From Clostridium simiarum (GTDB taxonomy: Bacteria > Bacillota > Clostridia > Clostridiales > Clostridiaceae): a DNA stretch of 64,000 bases. Numbering within the stretch: position 1 is the first letter of the stretch; each line of letters starts with the position of its first letter. This document shows, in pieces, positions 44,765 through 53,968 of this stretch. The translations under genes and the position numbers were made by a program. The notes under the pieces are model-generated. The model worked only from the letters and a program-made list of their open reading frames with translations. It searched no databases and was not told where the DNA came from. The stretch is taken from NCBI RefSeq assembly GCF_018919175.1, contig NZ_JAHLQL010000001.1:248001-312000 (forward strand), written 5' to 3'.

Positions 44765-45535
44765 ATGAAGATTATAATTTCACCAGCAAAATCCTTAGAC
44801 TTTCAAAGAGAAACCCCTCATAAGGAAAGTTCTAATCCTATTTTTTTAAATGATGCGGAGGATTTAATAAAAGAGTTAAAGAAATTATCTCCAGAAGAAA
44901 TAGGCACTTTAATGGGAATTAGTCATAAGCTATCTGAGATGAATTTTTATCGTTATCAAAGTTGGAATAAAGATTTAGAAGAAAATACAAGGCAAGCTAT
45001 ATTTGCCTTTGATGGAGATGTATATAAAGGATTAAATGCTTATAGTTTTAATAAAGATGATATAGGATTTGCTCAAAATCATCTTAGAATATTATCAGGA
45101 TTATACGGGGTATTAAAGCCTTTAGATAGGATAAAACCATATAGATTGGAAATGGGAATTAAGCTGAAAAATAAAGAGGGAAATAATTTATATGATTATT
45201 GGAAAGATATAATAACTAATTATATGAATAAAGAATTTGAACATGAACAAGAAAAAGTATTAATAAACTTAGCTTCAGAAGAATATTCTAAGGTTTTAAA
45301 CGGGAACTGCTTAAATAAGGATATAAAAGTAGTATCTCCAATATTTAAAGAATATAAGAATAAGAGTTATAAGATTATAGCGGTATATGCAAAAAAAGCA
45401 AGAGGACTTATGAGCTCCTACATAATTAAAAATAAAATAGATAACCTGAATGGTATAAAAAGATTTGATTTAGATGGATATGTATTTAGAGAGGATTTAA
45501 GTTTAGGAAATCAAATTATTTTTACAAGAAATTAA
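44765..45535 (+). CDS. yaaA: YaaA/UPF0246 peroxide-stress protein
   Basis: A 256-residue protein matching the full length of YaaA (UPF0246). Signature segments are MKIIISPAKSLDFQRETPH at the N-terminus, FDGDVYKGLNA (about 80-90), LRILSGLYGVLKPLDRIKPYRLEMG (LSGLYGVLKPLD, PYRLEMG) and the tail YAKKARGLMSSYII. In E. coli YaaA limits iron-driven damage during peroxide stress and binds DNA. Cytoplasmic. It precedes the copper operon, but with a separate promoter. SD AAAGGAG. Confidence 0.95.
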   Translation: MKIIISPAKSLDFQRETPHKESSNPIFLNDAEDLIKELKKLSPEEIGTLMGISHKLSEMNFYRYQSWNKDLEENTRQAIFAFDGDVYKGLNAYSFNKDDIGFAQNHLRILSGLYGVLKPLDRIKPYRLEMGIKLKNKEGNNLYDYWKDIITNYMNKEFEHEQEKVLINLASEEYSKVLNGNCLNKDIKVVSPIFKEYKNKSYKIIAVYAKKARGLMSSYIIKNKIDNLNGIKRFDLDGYVFREDLSLGNQIIFTRN

Positions 45536-45546
45536 TGAAAATAAAA

Positions 45547-45615
45547 ATCATTAGTGTTGACATTAGTAAGCACTAATGATATTATTTACATATAAACCAC
45601 CCCACGGGGGTAGGG
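45547..45615 (+). promoter_or_regulatory. Copper-operon promoter and CsoR operator
   Basis: TTGACA (45557-45562), 17-bp spacer, TATTAT (45580-45585). The GC-rich near-palindrome CCACCCC-AC-GGGGGTAGG (45597-45614) covers the expected RNA start and resembles the known CsoR operator of Bacillus copZA. An extra inverted repeat, ATCATTAGTG (45547-45556) / CACTAATGAT (45571-45580), surrounds the -35. Confidence 0.75.
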
Positions 45616-45625
45616 AGGTGAAAAA

Positions 45626-45892
45626 GTGAACGAAGATAAAAGAAAAGCGCTTCAAGCTCTTAAAACTTCAAAGGGACAAATTGAAGGAATAATTAAGATG
45701 ATTGAAGACGATAGGTACTGCATAGATATTTCAAATCAGATAATAGCTTCTCAGGCTTTATTAAAAAAAGCTAATATGCTTATATTAAGGCAACACATAA
45801 ATCATTGCGTTAAAGATGCTTTCCTTAATAATAGTGGAGAGGAGAAGGTAGAGGAGATAATGGGAATTTTAGATAAAATTATAGTTAAATAG
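45626..45892 (+). CDS. csoR: Copper-sensing repressor CsoR
   Basis: An 88-residue all-helical repressor of the CsoR/RcnR family. The Cu(I) ligand set C32, H57, C61 has exactly the Cys-x24-His-x3-Cys spacing of CsoR ([17 protein letters not shown]). This argues against the formaldehyde or nickel branches. Without copper it should bind the operator just upstream and repress its own operon. GTG 45626 is the start, with a very strong SD (GGGAGGTG). It is first in the operon with copA and copZ. Confidence 0.94.
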   Translation: MNEDKRKALQALKTSKGQIEGIIKMIEDDRYCIDISNQIIASQALLKKANMLILRQHINHCVKDAFLNNSGEEKVEEIMGILDKIIVK

Positions 45893-45906
45893 TTGAGGGG
45901 GATAGT

Positions 45907-48345
45907 ATGGAAAGCAAAGTTTTTAAAATAGAAGGTATGACCTGTGCTGCTTGTGCAAAAGCAGTAGAAAGGGTTACAAGGAAGATGGATGGGGTAGAAG
46001 AGGCTAATGTAAATTTGGCTACAGAAAAACTTAATATAACCTACGATGGTCAAAAGGTTAAGGAAGAAGATATACAGAATACTATAAGTAACGCAGGATA
46101 CAAAGCTTTAAAGGAAACTACTAATGTTGTGTTAAAAATAGAAGGTATGACCTGTGCTTCTTGTGTAAAAGCAGTTGAAAGAGCAGTGAAGAAATTAGAA
46201 GGTATTGAATCTGCTACGGTTAATTTAGCTACAGAAAAACTTACAGTATCTTATGAAAATTCTAAGATAAAAGTTTCAGACATTAAAAAGGCTGTTTTAA
46301 AAGCTGGATATAAGCCTTTAGATGAAGAAACTTTGGATATGGACAAAATAAGAAAAGAAAAGGAATCTAAAGATCTTTGGAGGAGATTTGTTATATCAGC
46401 TGCATTTGCTGTACCTTTATTGATAGTTTCCATGGGGCATATGTTTGGTCTTGCACTTCCTAAAATAATTGATCCAATGCATAGTCCTTTAAATTTCGCT
46501 TTACTTCAATTGGTGTTAACTATACCAGTTATGTATGAAGGAAGAAAATTCTTTAAGGTTGGATTTAAATCTTTAATTATGAAAAATCCTAATATGGATT
46601 CTTTAATCTCTATAGGTAGTATTTCCGCATTTTTATATGGCTTGTTTGTCATATATGAAATAATTAAAGGCGATGCTTCTGGAACTATGAGATTATACTT
46701 TGAATCTGCAGCGGTTATTTTAACATTAATAACACTAGGTAAGTATTTAGAATCTATTACTAAAGGAAAAACTTCAGAGGCTATTAAAAAGTTAATGGGT
46801 CTAGCACCTAAAACTGCTACTATAATTGAAAATGGAACTGAAAAGGTAGTATCTATAGATGATGTAGTAGAAGGAAATATAATTCTTGTAAAACCTGGTG
46901 AAAAGCTTCCAGTGGATGGTGAAGTAGTTGAAGGAGTTACATCTATAGACGAATCCATGCTAACAGGAGAAAGCATTCCTGTAGAAAAAAATATAGGAGA
47001 TAAGGTTATAGGAGCTAGTATAAACAAAAATGGTTCTATAAAATATAAAGCTACAAAAGTAGGTAAGGATACAGCTTTATCCCAAATAGTTAAACTAGTA
47101 GAGGAGGCTCAAGGATCAAAGGCTCCTATAGCAAAAATGGCTGATATAATATCAGGGTATTTTGTTCCAATAGTTATCGGTATTGCTATTATTTCATCCA
47201 TAGTATGGTATTTATTAGGGAAAGGTCCAGTATTCTCTTTAACAATTTTTATATCTGTCCTTGTAATAGCGTGTCCTTGTGCTCTTGGATTAGCTACACC
47301 TACAGCTATAATGGTAGGAACAGGTAAAGGAGCAGAATATGGTGTGCTTATAAAAAGTGGAGAAGCTTTAGAAACTACCCATAAAATACAAACTATAATA
47401 TTTGATAAAACTGGAACCATTACGGAAGGTAAACCAAAGGTTACAGATATTATAGCTAATGGAGTAGAAGAAAATTATCTATTATCTCTAGCGGCTAGTG
47501 CAGAAAAGGCTTCAGAGCATCCTTTAGGTGAGGCTATTGTGAAACATGCTATGGAAAGTAATATAGACTTAAAGAAAGTAGATTATTTTAATTCTATTTC
47601 TGGAAAAGGAATAGAGGTTAAAATAGAGGATAAGCATTTATTTTTAGGGAATTTAAAGCTTATGCAAGAAAAGAATATTGAATTAAGAGAGTTAGAGTTA
47701 AAGTCAAATACTCTGGCAGAAGAAGGTAAAACTCCAATGTATATAGCTATGGATGGAGAATTGGTTGGAATAATCGCTGTGGCAGATATTGTTAAAAATA
47801 GTAGTAAGAGAGCTATAGAAAAACTACACAGCATGGGAATAGAAGTGGCTATGTTAACTGGAGATAATAAGAGAACAGCAGAAGCTATAGCAAAAGAGGT
47901 TGGAATAGATGTAGTTATTTCAGAAGTACTACCTCAAGATAAGGCTAATGAAGTGAAAAAACTACAAAATCAAGGTAAAAAGGTGGCAATGGTTGGAGAT
48001 GGTATAAATGATGCACCAGCATTGGCCATGGCTGATATAGGGATGGCTATAGGGTCAGGAACAGATGTTGCTATTGAATCAGCAGATATAGTTCTTATGA
48101 GAAGTGATTTGATGGATGTTCCTACAGCTATAGATCTAAGCAAAAAAACTATAATAAATATAAAAGAAAATTTGTTTTGGGCATTTGCCTATAATACCTT
48201 AGGTATACCTGTAGCTATGGGCATATGGTATGCACTAGGCGGAAAATTACTAAACCCTATGATTGCAGCTCTTGCCATGAGTTTTAGTTCTGTATCGGTT
48301 TTGTTAAATGCATTAAGATTAAAAACCTTTAAACCTTTTAAATAA
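45907..48345 (+). CDS. copA: Copper-exporting P-type ATPase
   Basis: An 812-residue P1B-type ATPase that pumps Cu(I) out of the cytoplasm. Two N-terminal heavy-metal domains have CxxC sites (C13-C16 in GMTCAAC and C83-C86 in GMTCASC). The transmembrane copper site C456-P-C458 lies in [12 protein letters not shown], the phosphorylation site is D500 in [11 protein letters not shown], the hinge is [11 protein letters not shown] and the ATP domain carries the HP pair (SEHPLGEAI). All P1B-1 features are intact. 14 nt after csoR. Confidence 0.96.
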   Translation: MESKVFKIEGMTCAACAKAVERVTRKMDGVEEANVNLATEKLNITYDGQKVKEEDIQNTISNAGYKALKETTNVVLKIEGMTCASCVKAVERAVKKLEGIESATVNLATEKLTVSYENSKIKVSDIKKAVLKAGYKPLDEETLDMDKIRKEKESKDLWRRFVISAAFAVPLLIVSMGHMFGLALPKIIDPMHSPLNFALLQLVLTIPVMYEGRKFFKVGFKSLIMKNPNMDSLISIGSISAFLYGLFVIYEIIKGDASGTMRLYFESAAVILTLITLGKYLESITKGKTSEAIKKLMGLAPKTATIIENGTEKVVSIDDVVEGNIILVKPGEKLPVDGEVVEGVTSIDESMLTGESIPVEKNIGDKVIGASINKNGSIKYKATKVGKDTALSQIVKLVEEAQGSKAPIAKMADIISGYFVPIVIGIAIISSIVWYLLGKGPVFSLTIFISVLVIACPCALGLATPTAIMVGTGKGAEYGVLIKSGEALETTHKIQTIIFDKTGTITEGKPKVTDIIANGVEENYLLSLAASAEKASEHPLGEAIVKHAMESNIDLKKVDYFNSISGKGIEVKIEDKHLFLGNLKLMQEKNIELRELELKSNTLAEEGKTPMYIAMDGELVGIIAVADIVKNSSKRAIEKLHSMGIEVAMLTGDNKRTAEAIAKEVGIDVVISEVLPQDKANEVKKLQNQGKKVAMVGDGINDAPALAMADIGMAIGSGTDVAIESADIVLMRSDLMDVPTAIDLSKKTIINIKENLFWAFAYNTLGIPVAMGIWYALGGKLLNPMIAALAMSFSSVSVLLNALRLKTFKPFK

Positions 48346-48394
48346 GGTAAATTTATAATAAATTTAAAAAAATAAAATAAAAAGGAGAATGGTT

Positions 48395-48601
48395 ATGAAA
48401 AAAATATTAGTAGAAGGTATGAATTGCAACCATTGTGTTAATCACGTAACAGAGGCTTTATTAGAAATAGAAGGGGTTAAATCAGCAAAAGTGGATTTAG
48501 ATTCCAAAACTGCTTTAATTGAAGGGGACCCATCAGAGGAGCAAATCAAGTTAGCTATAGAAGAAGTAGGCTATAAAGTGATGTCTGTTGAAACTGTTTA
48601 A
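48395..48601 (+). CDS. copZ: Copper chaperone CopZ
   Basis: A 68-residue single heavy-metal-associated domain with the Cu(I) site C11-x-x-C14 in EGMNCNHC. It carries copper to CopA in the cytoplasm. ATG 48395 is preferred to ATG 48389 because SD AAAGGAG ends one base before the latter. It lies 49 nt after copA and is followed by a strong terminator. Confidence 0.92.
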   Translation: MKKILVEGMNCNHCVNHVTEALLEIEGVKSAKVDLDSKTALIEGDPSEEQIKLAIEEVGYKVMSVETV

Positions 48602-48665
48602 TAGCTACTAAGAAATCTTGTGAGATTAAGTATAAAATATAGTTAAGTTAATATTTAAATACAAA

Positions 48666-48706
48666 TAAAGCTCCACACTATAAAATAGTGTGGAGCTTTA
48701 AAAAAT
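48666..48706. terminator. Terminator of the copper operon
   Basis: TAAAGCTCCACACTA (48666-48680) pairs perfectly with TAGTGTGGAGCTTTA (48686-48700). A and T runs on the two sides make it work in either direction. Confidence 0.85.
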
Positions 48707-48711
48707 GGAAT

Positions 48712-48745
48712 AAAAAAAATCTAGGACTCTGGGGTTGAGTCCTAG
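48712..48745 (-). terminator. Minus-strand intrinsic terminator of the candidate small RNA
   Basis: A 9-bp perfect stem (48721-48729 / 48737-48745), 7-nt loop, and eight consecutive A at 48712-48719 (T on the minus strand). The 337-base gap 48602-48938 holds this, the copper-operon terminator and the AT-rich hairpin at 48763-48791. Confidence 0.7.
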
Positions 48746-48789
48746 GGGCGTTGGTTTGAGGATAAGAAAATATAATAATTATATTTTCT
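48712..48789 (-). ncRNA. Candidate C-rich small RNA on the minus strand
   Basis: Read on the minus strand, CTAGGACTC (48745-48737), loop AACCCCA, GAGTCCTAG (48729-48721), A, then eight T form a perfect intrinsic terminator; on the plus strand there is no U-run. Upstream on the minus strand is a second perfect hairpin (48791-48778 with 48776-48763) and a TATAAT at 48801-48796, with a poor -35. Between the hairpins lies an unpaired, C-rich stretch TCCTCAAACCAACGCCC whose TCCTC is complementary to SD sequences. No ORF of any size is present. An RNA of about 78 nt is inferred. Confidence 0.45.
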
Positions 48790-48938
48790 TATTAAATTAT
48801 AAAAAACAAATATGTGGATTTTATGAAGAAATTAAAATAATATAAAAACTTTTATTTTAATTTCTTAGATTTTTTAAAATTGGATTAGTATGATAAAATA
48901 AGTTATATTGATTAAATATTGAGTTAGAGGTGTACCCT

Positions 48939-49631
48939 GTGAATAAAAAAGTTTTAGTAATTGATGATGAAAAAAATATAGTAGATGTAGTAGGAGCTTA
49001 TCTCTTAAAGGAGGGTTATGAAGCTTTTTACGCATATAATGGTACCCAAGCAATGGAAATTTTTCATGAAATCAATCCAGCACTTATTATTTTAGATCTA
49101 ATGCTTCCGGATATGACTGGAGAAGAAATATGTAAAAATATTAGAAAAGAGAGCCGAGTACCAATAATAATTATTACTGCAAAAATAGATGAAGATAGCA
49201 TCCTTGAGGGTTTTTATATAGGAGCAGATGATTATGTAACTAAGCCATTTAGTTTAAAACAGTTAATGGCTAGAGTTAATGCGTTACTTAGAAGGAGTGA
49301 AGAAGAAGGGGGTATTTTATCCAATATATTTAGCTTTAATGAAGATGAATTAATTATTGATAATTATAAAAGAGAAGTTTTAAAAAATGGTGAAATAATT
49401 AATTTAACTAATACAGAATATAAACTTTTAATATCTATGGCAAAGTATCCTAAAAAGGCTTTTACTAGAGAGGAACTAGTTTGTATGGCACTAGGAGAGG
49501 ATTATGATGGATATGATAGGGTTATAGATACCCATATAAAAAATTTAAGACAAAAAGTTGAAACTGATCCTAAATCACCAAGTTATATCATTACAGTTCA
49601 TGGATTAGGTTATAAGTTCGGTGGTGAATAA
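48939..49631 (+). CDS. OmpR-type response regulator
   Basis: A 230-residue regulator. The receiver domain has D9, D10, phospho-acceptor D53 (LIILDLMLPD), T/K switch residues (IIITAK, VTKPFS) and a C-terminal OmpR winged helix (about 130-228; RVIDTHIKNLRQKVE). GTG 48939 is preferred over GTG 48930 because SD AGAGGTG is directly upstream of 48939. The next gene begins directly after its stop codon and encodes the cognate kinase. The target genes are unknown. Confidence 0.93.
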   Translation: MNKKVLVIDDEKNIVDVVGAYLLKEGYEAFYAYNGTQAMEIFHEINPALIILDLMLPDMTGEEICKNIRKESRVPIIIITAKIDEDSILEGFYIGADDYVTKPFSLKQLMARVNALLRRSEEEGGILSNIFSFNEDELIIDNYKREVLKNGEIINLTNTEYKLLISMAKYPKKAFTREELVCMALGEDYDGYDRVIDTHIKNLRQKVETDPKSPSYIITVHGLGYKFGGE

Positions 49632-51017
49632 ATGCGCTTAAATAAAAAAATTATAATAATCTTTGCTTCTATAGCATTTTTTTCTTTATTTTTGGCTATG
49701 GCATTATCAAATATTTTTCTGAAAAGTCAGTTTGAAAAATATGTAATTAAAAAACAAGATAAAAAAAGTTTAAATCTTATATATTCCCTATCAAAATGTT
49801 ATTCCTTAGAACATGGATGGGATAAAGTAGAATTAAAAGATATAGGAATAGCTGCTCTAGAAGATGGAATGATAATTAAGATTACAGATAGGGAAGGAAA
49901 AGTAATCTGGGATGCTAAAAGTGAAGATGGACTAAAGTGTCAACGTGTAATAAAAAATATATCAGACAATATGGAAAAGGTAAATATAAACTGGACTGTA
50001 AAAGAAAAAGGCAAGTATAAGTATAAGGATTATAACCTTGAAAAGGATAAGGTTTTACTTGGAAAAGTTACAGTAGGAAACTATTCACCTTATTATTATA
50101 GAGATGAGGATATATTATTTTTAAATGAGTTAAATAAACTTTTTTTAATTGCACTAGCCATAGCTTTATTAATATCAATAATAGTAGGAACTTTTCTATC
50201 TAAGGGGCTTACAAAACCTCTTTTAGAAATAACTGAAATTACTCATGATATATCTAAAGGTAATTATAATAAAAAAATAAAAACTAATACTAATACTTAT
50301 GAGATAAAGTTGCTTGCGGAAAGTGTAAATAATCTTGGAGATGATTTAGAAAGGCAAAAATATATAAGAAAAAAATTAACAAAAGATATATCTCATGAGT
50401 TAAGGACACCTATTACTACAGTATTAACCTATATGGAGGCTTTGAAAGATGGTGTGTGGGAGCCCTCTCAAGAAAAAATAAATATATGTTATGAAGAATT
50501 ACGAAGGCTAGATAAATTGGTGGGGGATGTAGAGAAGATAACCAAATGTGAAACCACAGCTATAGAATTTAAAAAGGAAACATGTTCTTTAAAGGAAATA
50601 TACAATGAACTTCATAGCTTATTAAAAAAAGAGCTAAAATTAAAAGATATATCTCTTAATTTTAAAGGGAAAGATGTAAACTTACTTATAGATAAAAACA
50701 GCATAGTTAAAGCCTTTTCTTGTATATTATTAAATAGTGTACAATATTCACCTAAAGAAAGTAATATATCCATTGAAGCTACAGAAAAGAATAATAAGAA
50801 ATATATATATTTTATAGACAAAGGTAAGGGTATAAGTGAGGAAGACTTACCTTATGTATTTGAGAGATTTTATAAATCAGACAAATCAAGAAATAGATCA
50901 AGCGAGGGTTTTGGTATAGGGTTAACTATAGCAAAATACATAGTTAACGCACATAATGGAGAGATAAAAATAAATAGCAAATTAGGAGAAGGAACTACAG
51001 TAACTGTAATTTTATGA
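49632..51017 (+). CDS. Sensor histidine kinase with HAMP domain
   Basis: A 461-residue membrane kinase. TM1 is at about 7-26, the extracytoplasmic sensor domain about 30-165, TM2 about 170-190, HAMP about 190-245, and the phospho-acceptor His255 is in SHELRTP. The catalytic domain has NSVQYSP (N box), DKGKGIS (G1), GFGIGLTIAK (G2/ATP lid). All motifs intact. Coupled to the response-regulator gene by adjacent stop and start codons. The signal is not apparent. Confidence 0.93.
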   Translation: MRLNKKIIIIFASIAFFSLFLAMALSNIFLKSQFEKYVIKKQDKKSLNLIYSLSKCYSLEHGWDKVELKDIGIAALEDGMIIKITDREGKVIWDAKSEDGLKCQRVIKNISDNMEKVNINWTVKEKGKYKYKDYNLEKDKVLLGKVTVGNYSPYYYRDEDILFLNELNKLFLIALAIALLISIIVGTFLSKGLTKPLLEITEITHDISKGNYNKKIKTNTNTYEIKLLAESVNNLGDDLERQKYIRKKLTKDISHELRTPITTVLTYMEALKDGVWEPSQEKINICYEELRRLDKLVGDVEKITKCETTAIEFKKETCSLKEIYNELHSLLKKELKLKDISLNFKGKDVNLLIDKNSIVKAFSCILLNSVQYSPKESNISIEATEKNNKKYIYFIDKGKGISEEDLPYVFERFYKSDKSRNRSSEGFGIGLTIAKYIVNAHNGEIKINSKLGEGTTVTVIL

Positions 51018-51076
51018 TATAATTTTGTTAGTAAAAGGTTTATTAATACTAAGAATTATTGGTAGGAGTGATTTTC

Positions 51077-52252
51077 ATGGAGGATAATATAAAAGATGTA
51101 GAAATGTCAATGGAACAACTTTTGAAGGAATCTTATGATTTTAAAAAAATACATAAGGGAGATATTTTACAAGGAAAGATAATTAAGGTAACTAAAGATG
51201 AAATATTTGTAAACATAAATTATATTTCAGATGGTATTATACCTAGACTTGAAGCTTTAGATAATGATGAAGAGGATTTGAGAGATTTATTTTCAGAAGG
51301 ACAAAATTTAGACTGTATGGTAATAGATTTAAATGATGGAGAGGGAAATGTTCTACTTTCTAAAAATAAAGCTGAAGCTATTAAAGTATGGGATGAATTT
51401 GAGGATTCATTTAAAAATGGAACCTTAATGGTTGTGAAAATAAAAGAAGAGGTTAGAGGAGGACTTATAGCAAATGTAAAAGGCGTAAGGGTATTTTTGC
51501 CAGCTTCTCAGGTTTCTTTAAGATCCTCTACTAATTTAAAAGATTTTATAGGAAAGCAAATGGAAGTAAAGGTTATTGAGCTTGATAGGTCTAAAGGCAA
51601 TGTAGTTATTTCTAGAAAAGCTATAGAGTTAAAAATAGAAGAGAAGAAAAAAGAAGCTTTATGGAAGGAAATAAAGCTTGGAGAAAAAAGAAAAGGTGAA
51701 GTTGTTAGACTTACAAACTTCGGTGCCTTTGTAGATATAGGAGGAATACAAGGGTTAGTTCATATATCTGACCTTTCTTGGAAGAGAATTTTAGATCCTA
51801 AAGAAGTAGTATCTATAGGAGATAGGGTTGAGGTTTATGTAGTAAATTTTGATAAAGAAAAAAATAGATTATCACTTGCTCTTAAAAATGTAGATGAAAA
51901 TCCTTGGAATAGCATAAAAAATAAATATAATGTAAATGATGTAGTAGAGGGAAGAGTAAGTAATATTACTAGCTTTGGAGCATTTGTTGAATTAGAACCA
52001 GGGATAGAGGGCTTGGTTCCTTTAGGAGAAATCAAAGAAGAAAGAGTAGTTAAAGCCTCTGATGTATTAACTATAGGCGATGAAGTTAAAGTTAAAATAT
52101 TAGACATGAAAATTAACGATAAAAGGATTACATTAAGTATAAAAGATGCTTTTGAAAGCGGAGTAGATTATTCAGAGTTTAATGATAATCAGGAGGAAGT
52201 TACCTTAGCAGATCTTTTAGGTGATAAATTAAAAAATTTAAAATTAGATTAA
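51077..52252 (+). CDS. S1 RNA-binding domain protein (ribosomal S1-like)
   Basis: A 391-residue protein with four S1 domains at about 20-85, 105-170, 190-255 and 275-345 and an acidic C-terminus. Domains 3 and 4 carry the best motifs (TNFGAFVDIGGIQGLVHISDLSW, seen as NFGAFVDIGGIQGLVHISD, and ITSFGAFVELEPGIEGLVPL). It binds RNA and is usually a translation-associated S1 homologue of low-GC Gram-positives; it may not be a structural ribosome component. ATG 51077 is chosen over TTG 51059 because SD TAGGAG fits only the ATG. Single gene, followed by a terminator. Confidence 0.9.
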   Translation: MEDNIKDVEMSMEQLLKESYDFKKIHKGDILQGKIIKVTKDEIFVNINYISDGIIPRLEALDNDEEDLRDLFSEGQNLDCMVIDLNDGEGNVLLSKNKAEAIKVWDEFEDSFKNGTLMVVKIKEEVRGGLIANVKGVRVFLPASQVSLRSSTNLKDFIGKQMEVKVIELDRSKGNVVISRKAIELKIEEKKKEALWKEIKLGEKRKGEVVRLTNFGAFVDIGGIQGLVHISDLSWKRILDPKEVVSIGDRVEVYVVNFDKEKNRLSLALKNVDENPWNSIKNKYNVNDVVEGRVSNITSFGAFVELEPGIEGLVPLGEIKEERVVKASDVLTIGDEVKVKILDMKINDKRITLSIKDAFESGVDYSEFNDNQEEVTLADLLGDKLKNLKLD

Positions 52253-52253
52253 A

Positions 52254-52296
52254 AAAAGTCAGAGAGGATGTTTTAAAATCTTCTCTGATTTTCTTT
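52254..52296 (+). terminator. Terminator after the S1-domain gene
   Basis: AGTCAGAGAGGAT pairs with ATCTTCTCTGATT (one mismatch), then TTCTTT. Confidence 0.8.
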
Positions 52297-52335
52297 AATG
52301 TAAATTTTAATATATACTATAATGTTGATGGAAAA

Positions 52336-52390
52336 TATGTTAATATATAATAGATTATGTTAGTATATAATAGATTATGCTAATATAGAG
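52336..52390 (+). repeat. 20-bp tandem repeat in a promoter region
   Basis: Two nearly identical 20-bp units (52336-52355, 52356-52375, one difference) and a decayed third start with TATGTTAATATATAATAGAT. Each full unit holds a TATAAT (52346, 52366). It lies just upstream of the TPR gene and may affect promoter strength. Confidence 0.55.
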
Positions 52391-52426
52391 ATTTATTTAG
52401 CTATTTATATAGGAGTGTACTTTATT

Positions 52427-52975
52427 ATGAATACAGAGGACAAATTAAAAGAATTTAGATCTTATGGTAGTCCATTCTACCTTAAAGAACCAACATTAAA
52501 TAAGAAAAAACATATAGCTAGTTTATTAATAATTTTGCTCTTTTCTATAGCAAATCCTTTATTTTTTATAAGTTTTATAGCCTACTTAATTTTTTTACTG
52601 TACAAGATAAAGCAATATAATTCTGAAGAAAATACTGGACTTTCTAAAGCTATAAGCCTTTATAAAAAAAAGAAGTATATAGAGAGTATAGATTATATAG
52701 ATAAGGTTATAGAGAAGAAACCAGAAGATATTAAATCTAATATAATTAAAGCTTTAAATCATTTTGAATTGGGACAGTATGAATACTATATAATGCATAT
52801 TGAAAAAGTCCCCTCAAAATATTTAAGTAACGATTTAGATTTGCAATTAAAGCTAGGGGAAAGTTATGAAAGTATAAACCAATATGAAGAGGCTAAAATA
52901 ATATACAAAAAATTATACGATATTTTTCCAGAAAGTTCTTATCTAAAAGAAAAAATATATAAATTAAGTAGGTGA
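52427..52975 (+). CDS. Membrane protein with TPR-like repeats
   Basis: A 182-residue protein. An N-terminal hydrophobic region (about 24-52) contains two TM segments (ASLLIILLFSIANPLF, FISFIAYLIFLLY). The rest is helical with TPR-like pairs (KAISLYKKKKYIESIDYIDKV, seen as LYKKKKYIESIDYID; QYEEAKIIYKKLYDIFP). It probably scaffolds a protein partner on the cytoplasmic side. ATG 52427 is chosen over GTG 52415 because SD AGGAGTG covers the GTG. Four bases before the receiver-domain gene, so co-transcribed with it. Confidence 0.75.
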   Translation: MNTEDKLKEFRSYGSPFYLKEPTLNKKKHIASLLIILLFSIANPLFFISFIAYLIFLLYKIKQYNSEENTGLSKAISLYKKKKYIESIDYIDKVIEKKPEDIKSNIIKALNHFELGQYEYYIMHIEKVPSKYLSNDLDLQLKLGESYESINQYEEAKIIYKKLYDIFPESSYLKEKIYKLSR

Positions 52976-52979
52976 TGAA

Positions 52980-53831
52980 TTGAAAAGAGTTGTAATTTTA
53001 GATAGTAAGCATTACATAAGATATAGGGTAAAGGAACTTATTGAAAAGGATGGAATGGAGGTCCATGAAGCTTCTAATTATTCTCAACTTTTAACAAAGC
53101 TTGGGGAATTAAAAAATGAAGTTGACCTTATAATAATAGACATGAATTTAAAAGAGGAAGATGGGTTAGAGGTTATAGAGAGAATTAGAAGAAAGAATAT
53201 TAATATTCCTTTTATGGTGCTTACTCATCTCAATACTATGGATGCCTTTGCTAAGGCTGTAAAGGTAGGCGCTATAGACTATTTTATAAAACCCTTTGAT
53301 GAAAATAAGTTTCATGACAGAGTTACAAGACATGCTAGAGGGGATTTAGCTATACAACCACCGAGGGTAAATAGAAAAAGTAAAATATCATTTAATGATT
53401 ACCTTCAGTCTCAAGTTCAAAAATCTAAAGATGGAAAATATCCTCTATCAATTATAATGACTGTATTTTTCAAATCTTTAAAGGATTTAACTATGGATAT
53501 TAATAATGATAATATGCTTATTGAAGATTATGTTCATGGTAAGCTAAAGGGCATACTACCAGAAGCGCAATATTTTGAAAAACATGGATTTAGAACTTTT
53601 GTTGGAGTTTACCCAGATTTTGATAAAGAAAGTATAACTGAATTATCAAGAGAAATGATTCATAAGATCAAAAAAATGAAAGAAAAGGATAGTATTTTAA
53701 AAGAGTATTATTTTGATAATGTACATATAAGTTTTCCACTGGAAGGTAAAGATAAAGATGAAATAATGGAAAATTTAACAGCTAAAATGGAAGAGGCATT
53801 AAAACAAAAGCAAAAAGAAACTGCAAGCTAG
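52980..53831 (+). CDS. Receiver-domain protein with degenerate GGDEF-like output
   Basis: A 283-residue protein. The receiver domain (1-120) has phospho-acceptor D54 (LIIIDMNLKEEDG) and K (FIKPFD), and T (VLTHL), but only one of the usual two acidic-pocket residues is present (D8, then S9). The C-terminal half (about 135-283) shares helix-strand spacing with GGDEF domains, but the GGDEF position is FEKHGFRTFVGVYP, without catalytic residues, so it is not a cyclase. It may bind a ligand or partner. TTG 52980 is the start with SD AGGTGAT. It is co-transcribed with the TPR membrane protein. Confidence 0.75.
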   Translation: MKRVVILDSKHYIRYRVKELIEKDGMEVHEASNYSQLLTKLGELKNEVDLIIIDMNLKEEDGLEVIERIRRKNINIPFMVLTHLNTMDAFAKAVKVGAIDYFIKPFDENKFHDRVTRHARGDLAIQPPRVNRKSKISFNDYLQSQVQKSKDGKYPLSIIMTVFFKSLKDLTMDINNDNMLIEDYVHGKLKGILPEAQYFEKHGFRTFVGVYPDFDKESITELSREMIHKIKKMKEKDSILKEYYFDNVHISFPLEGKDKDEIMENLTAKMEEALKQKQKETAS

Positions 53832-53968
53832 TAATTAGTTTTGCTGTAGATATGAATTATAATATTTATCTAAATTTAAGAGTTATTTCGTTTTTGTAAG
53901 GAAGATCTTTAACATATATGGTAAAATAAATATAAAATATTCTAAATCTATAGGAGAGGAAGGATAAA

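Noticed and set aside
48721..48745. Plus-strand terminator downstream of copZ
   Set aside because: The plus side of the hairpin is followed by GGGCGTTGG, without a U-run. The T-run is on the minus side, so this is a minus-strand terminator; the copper operon already has its own at 48666.
52336..52390. CRISPR array
   Set aside because: The units are directly adjacent with no spacers and are only 20 bp long; no cas genes are in the window.
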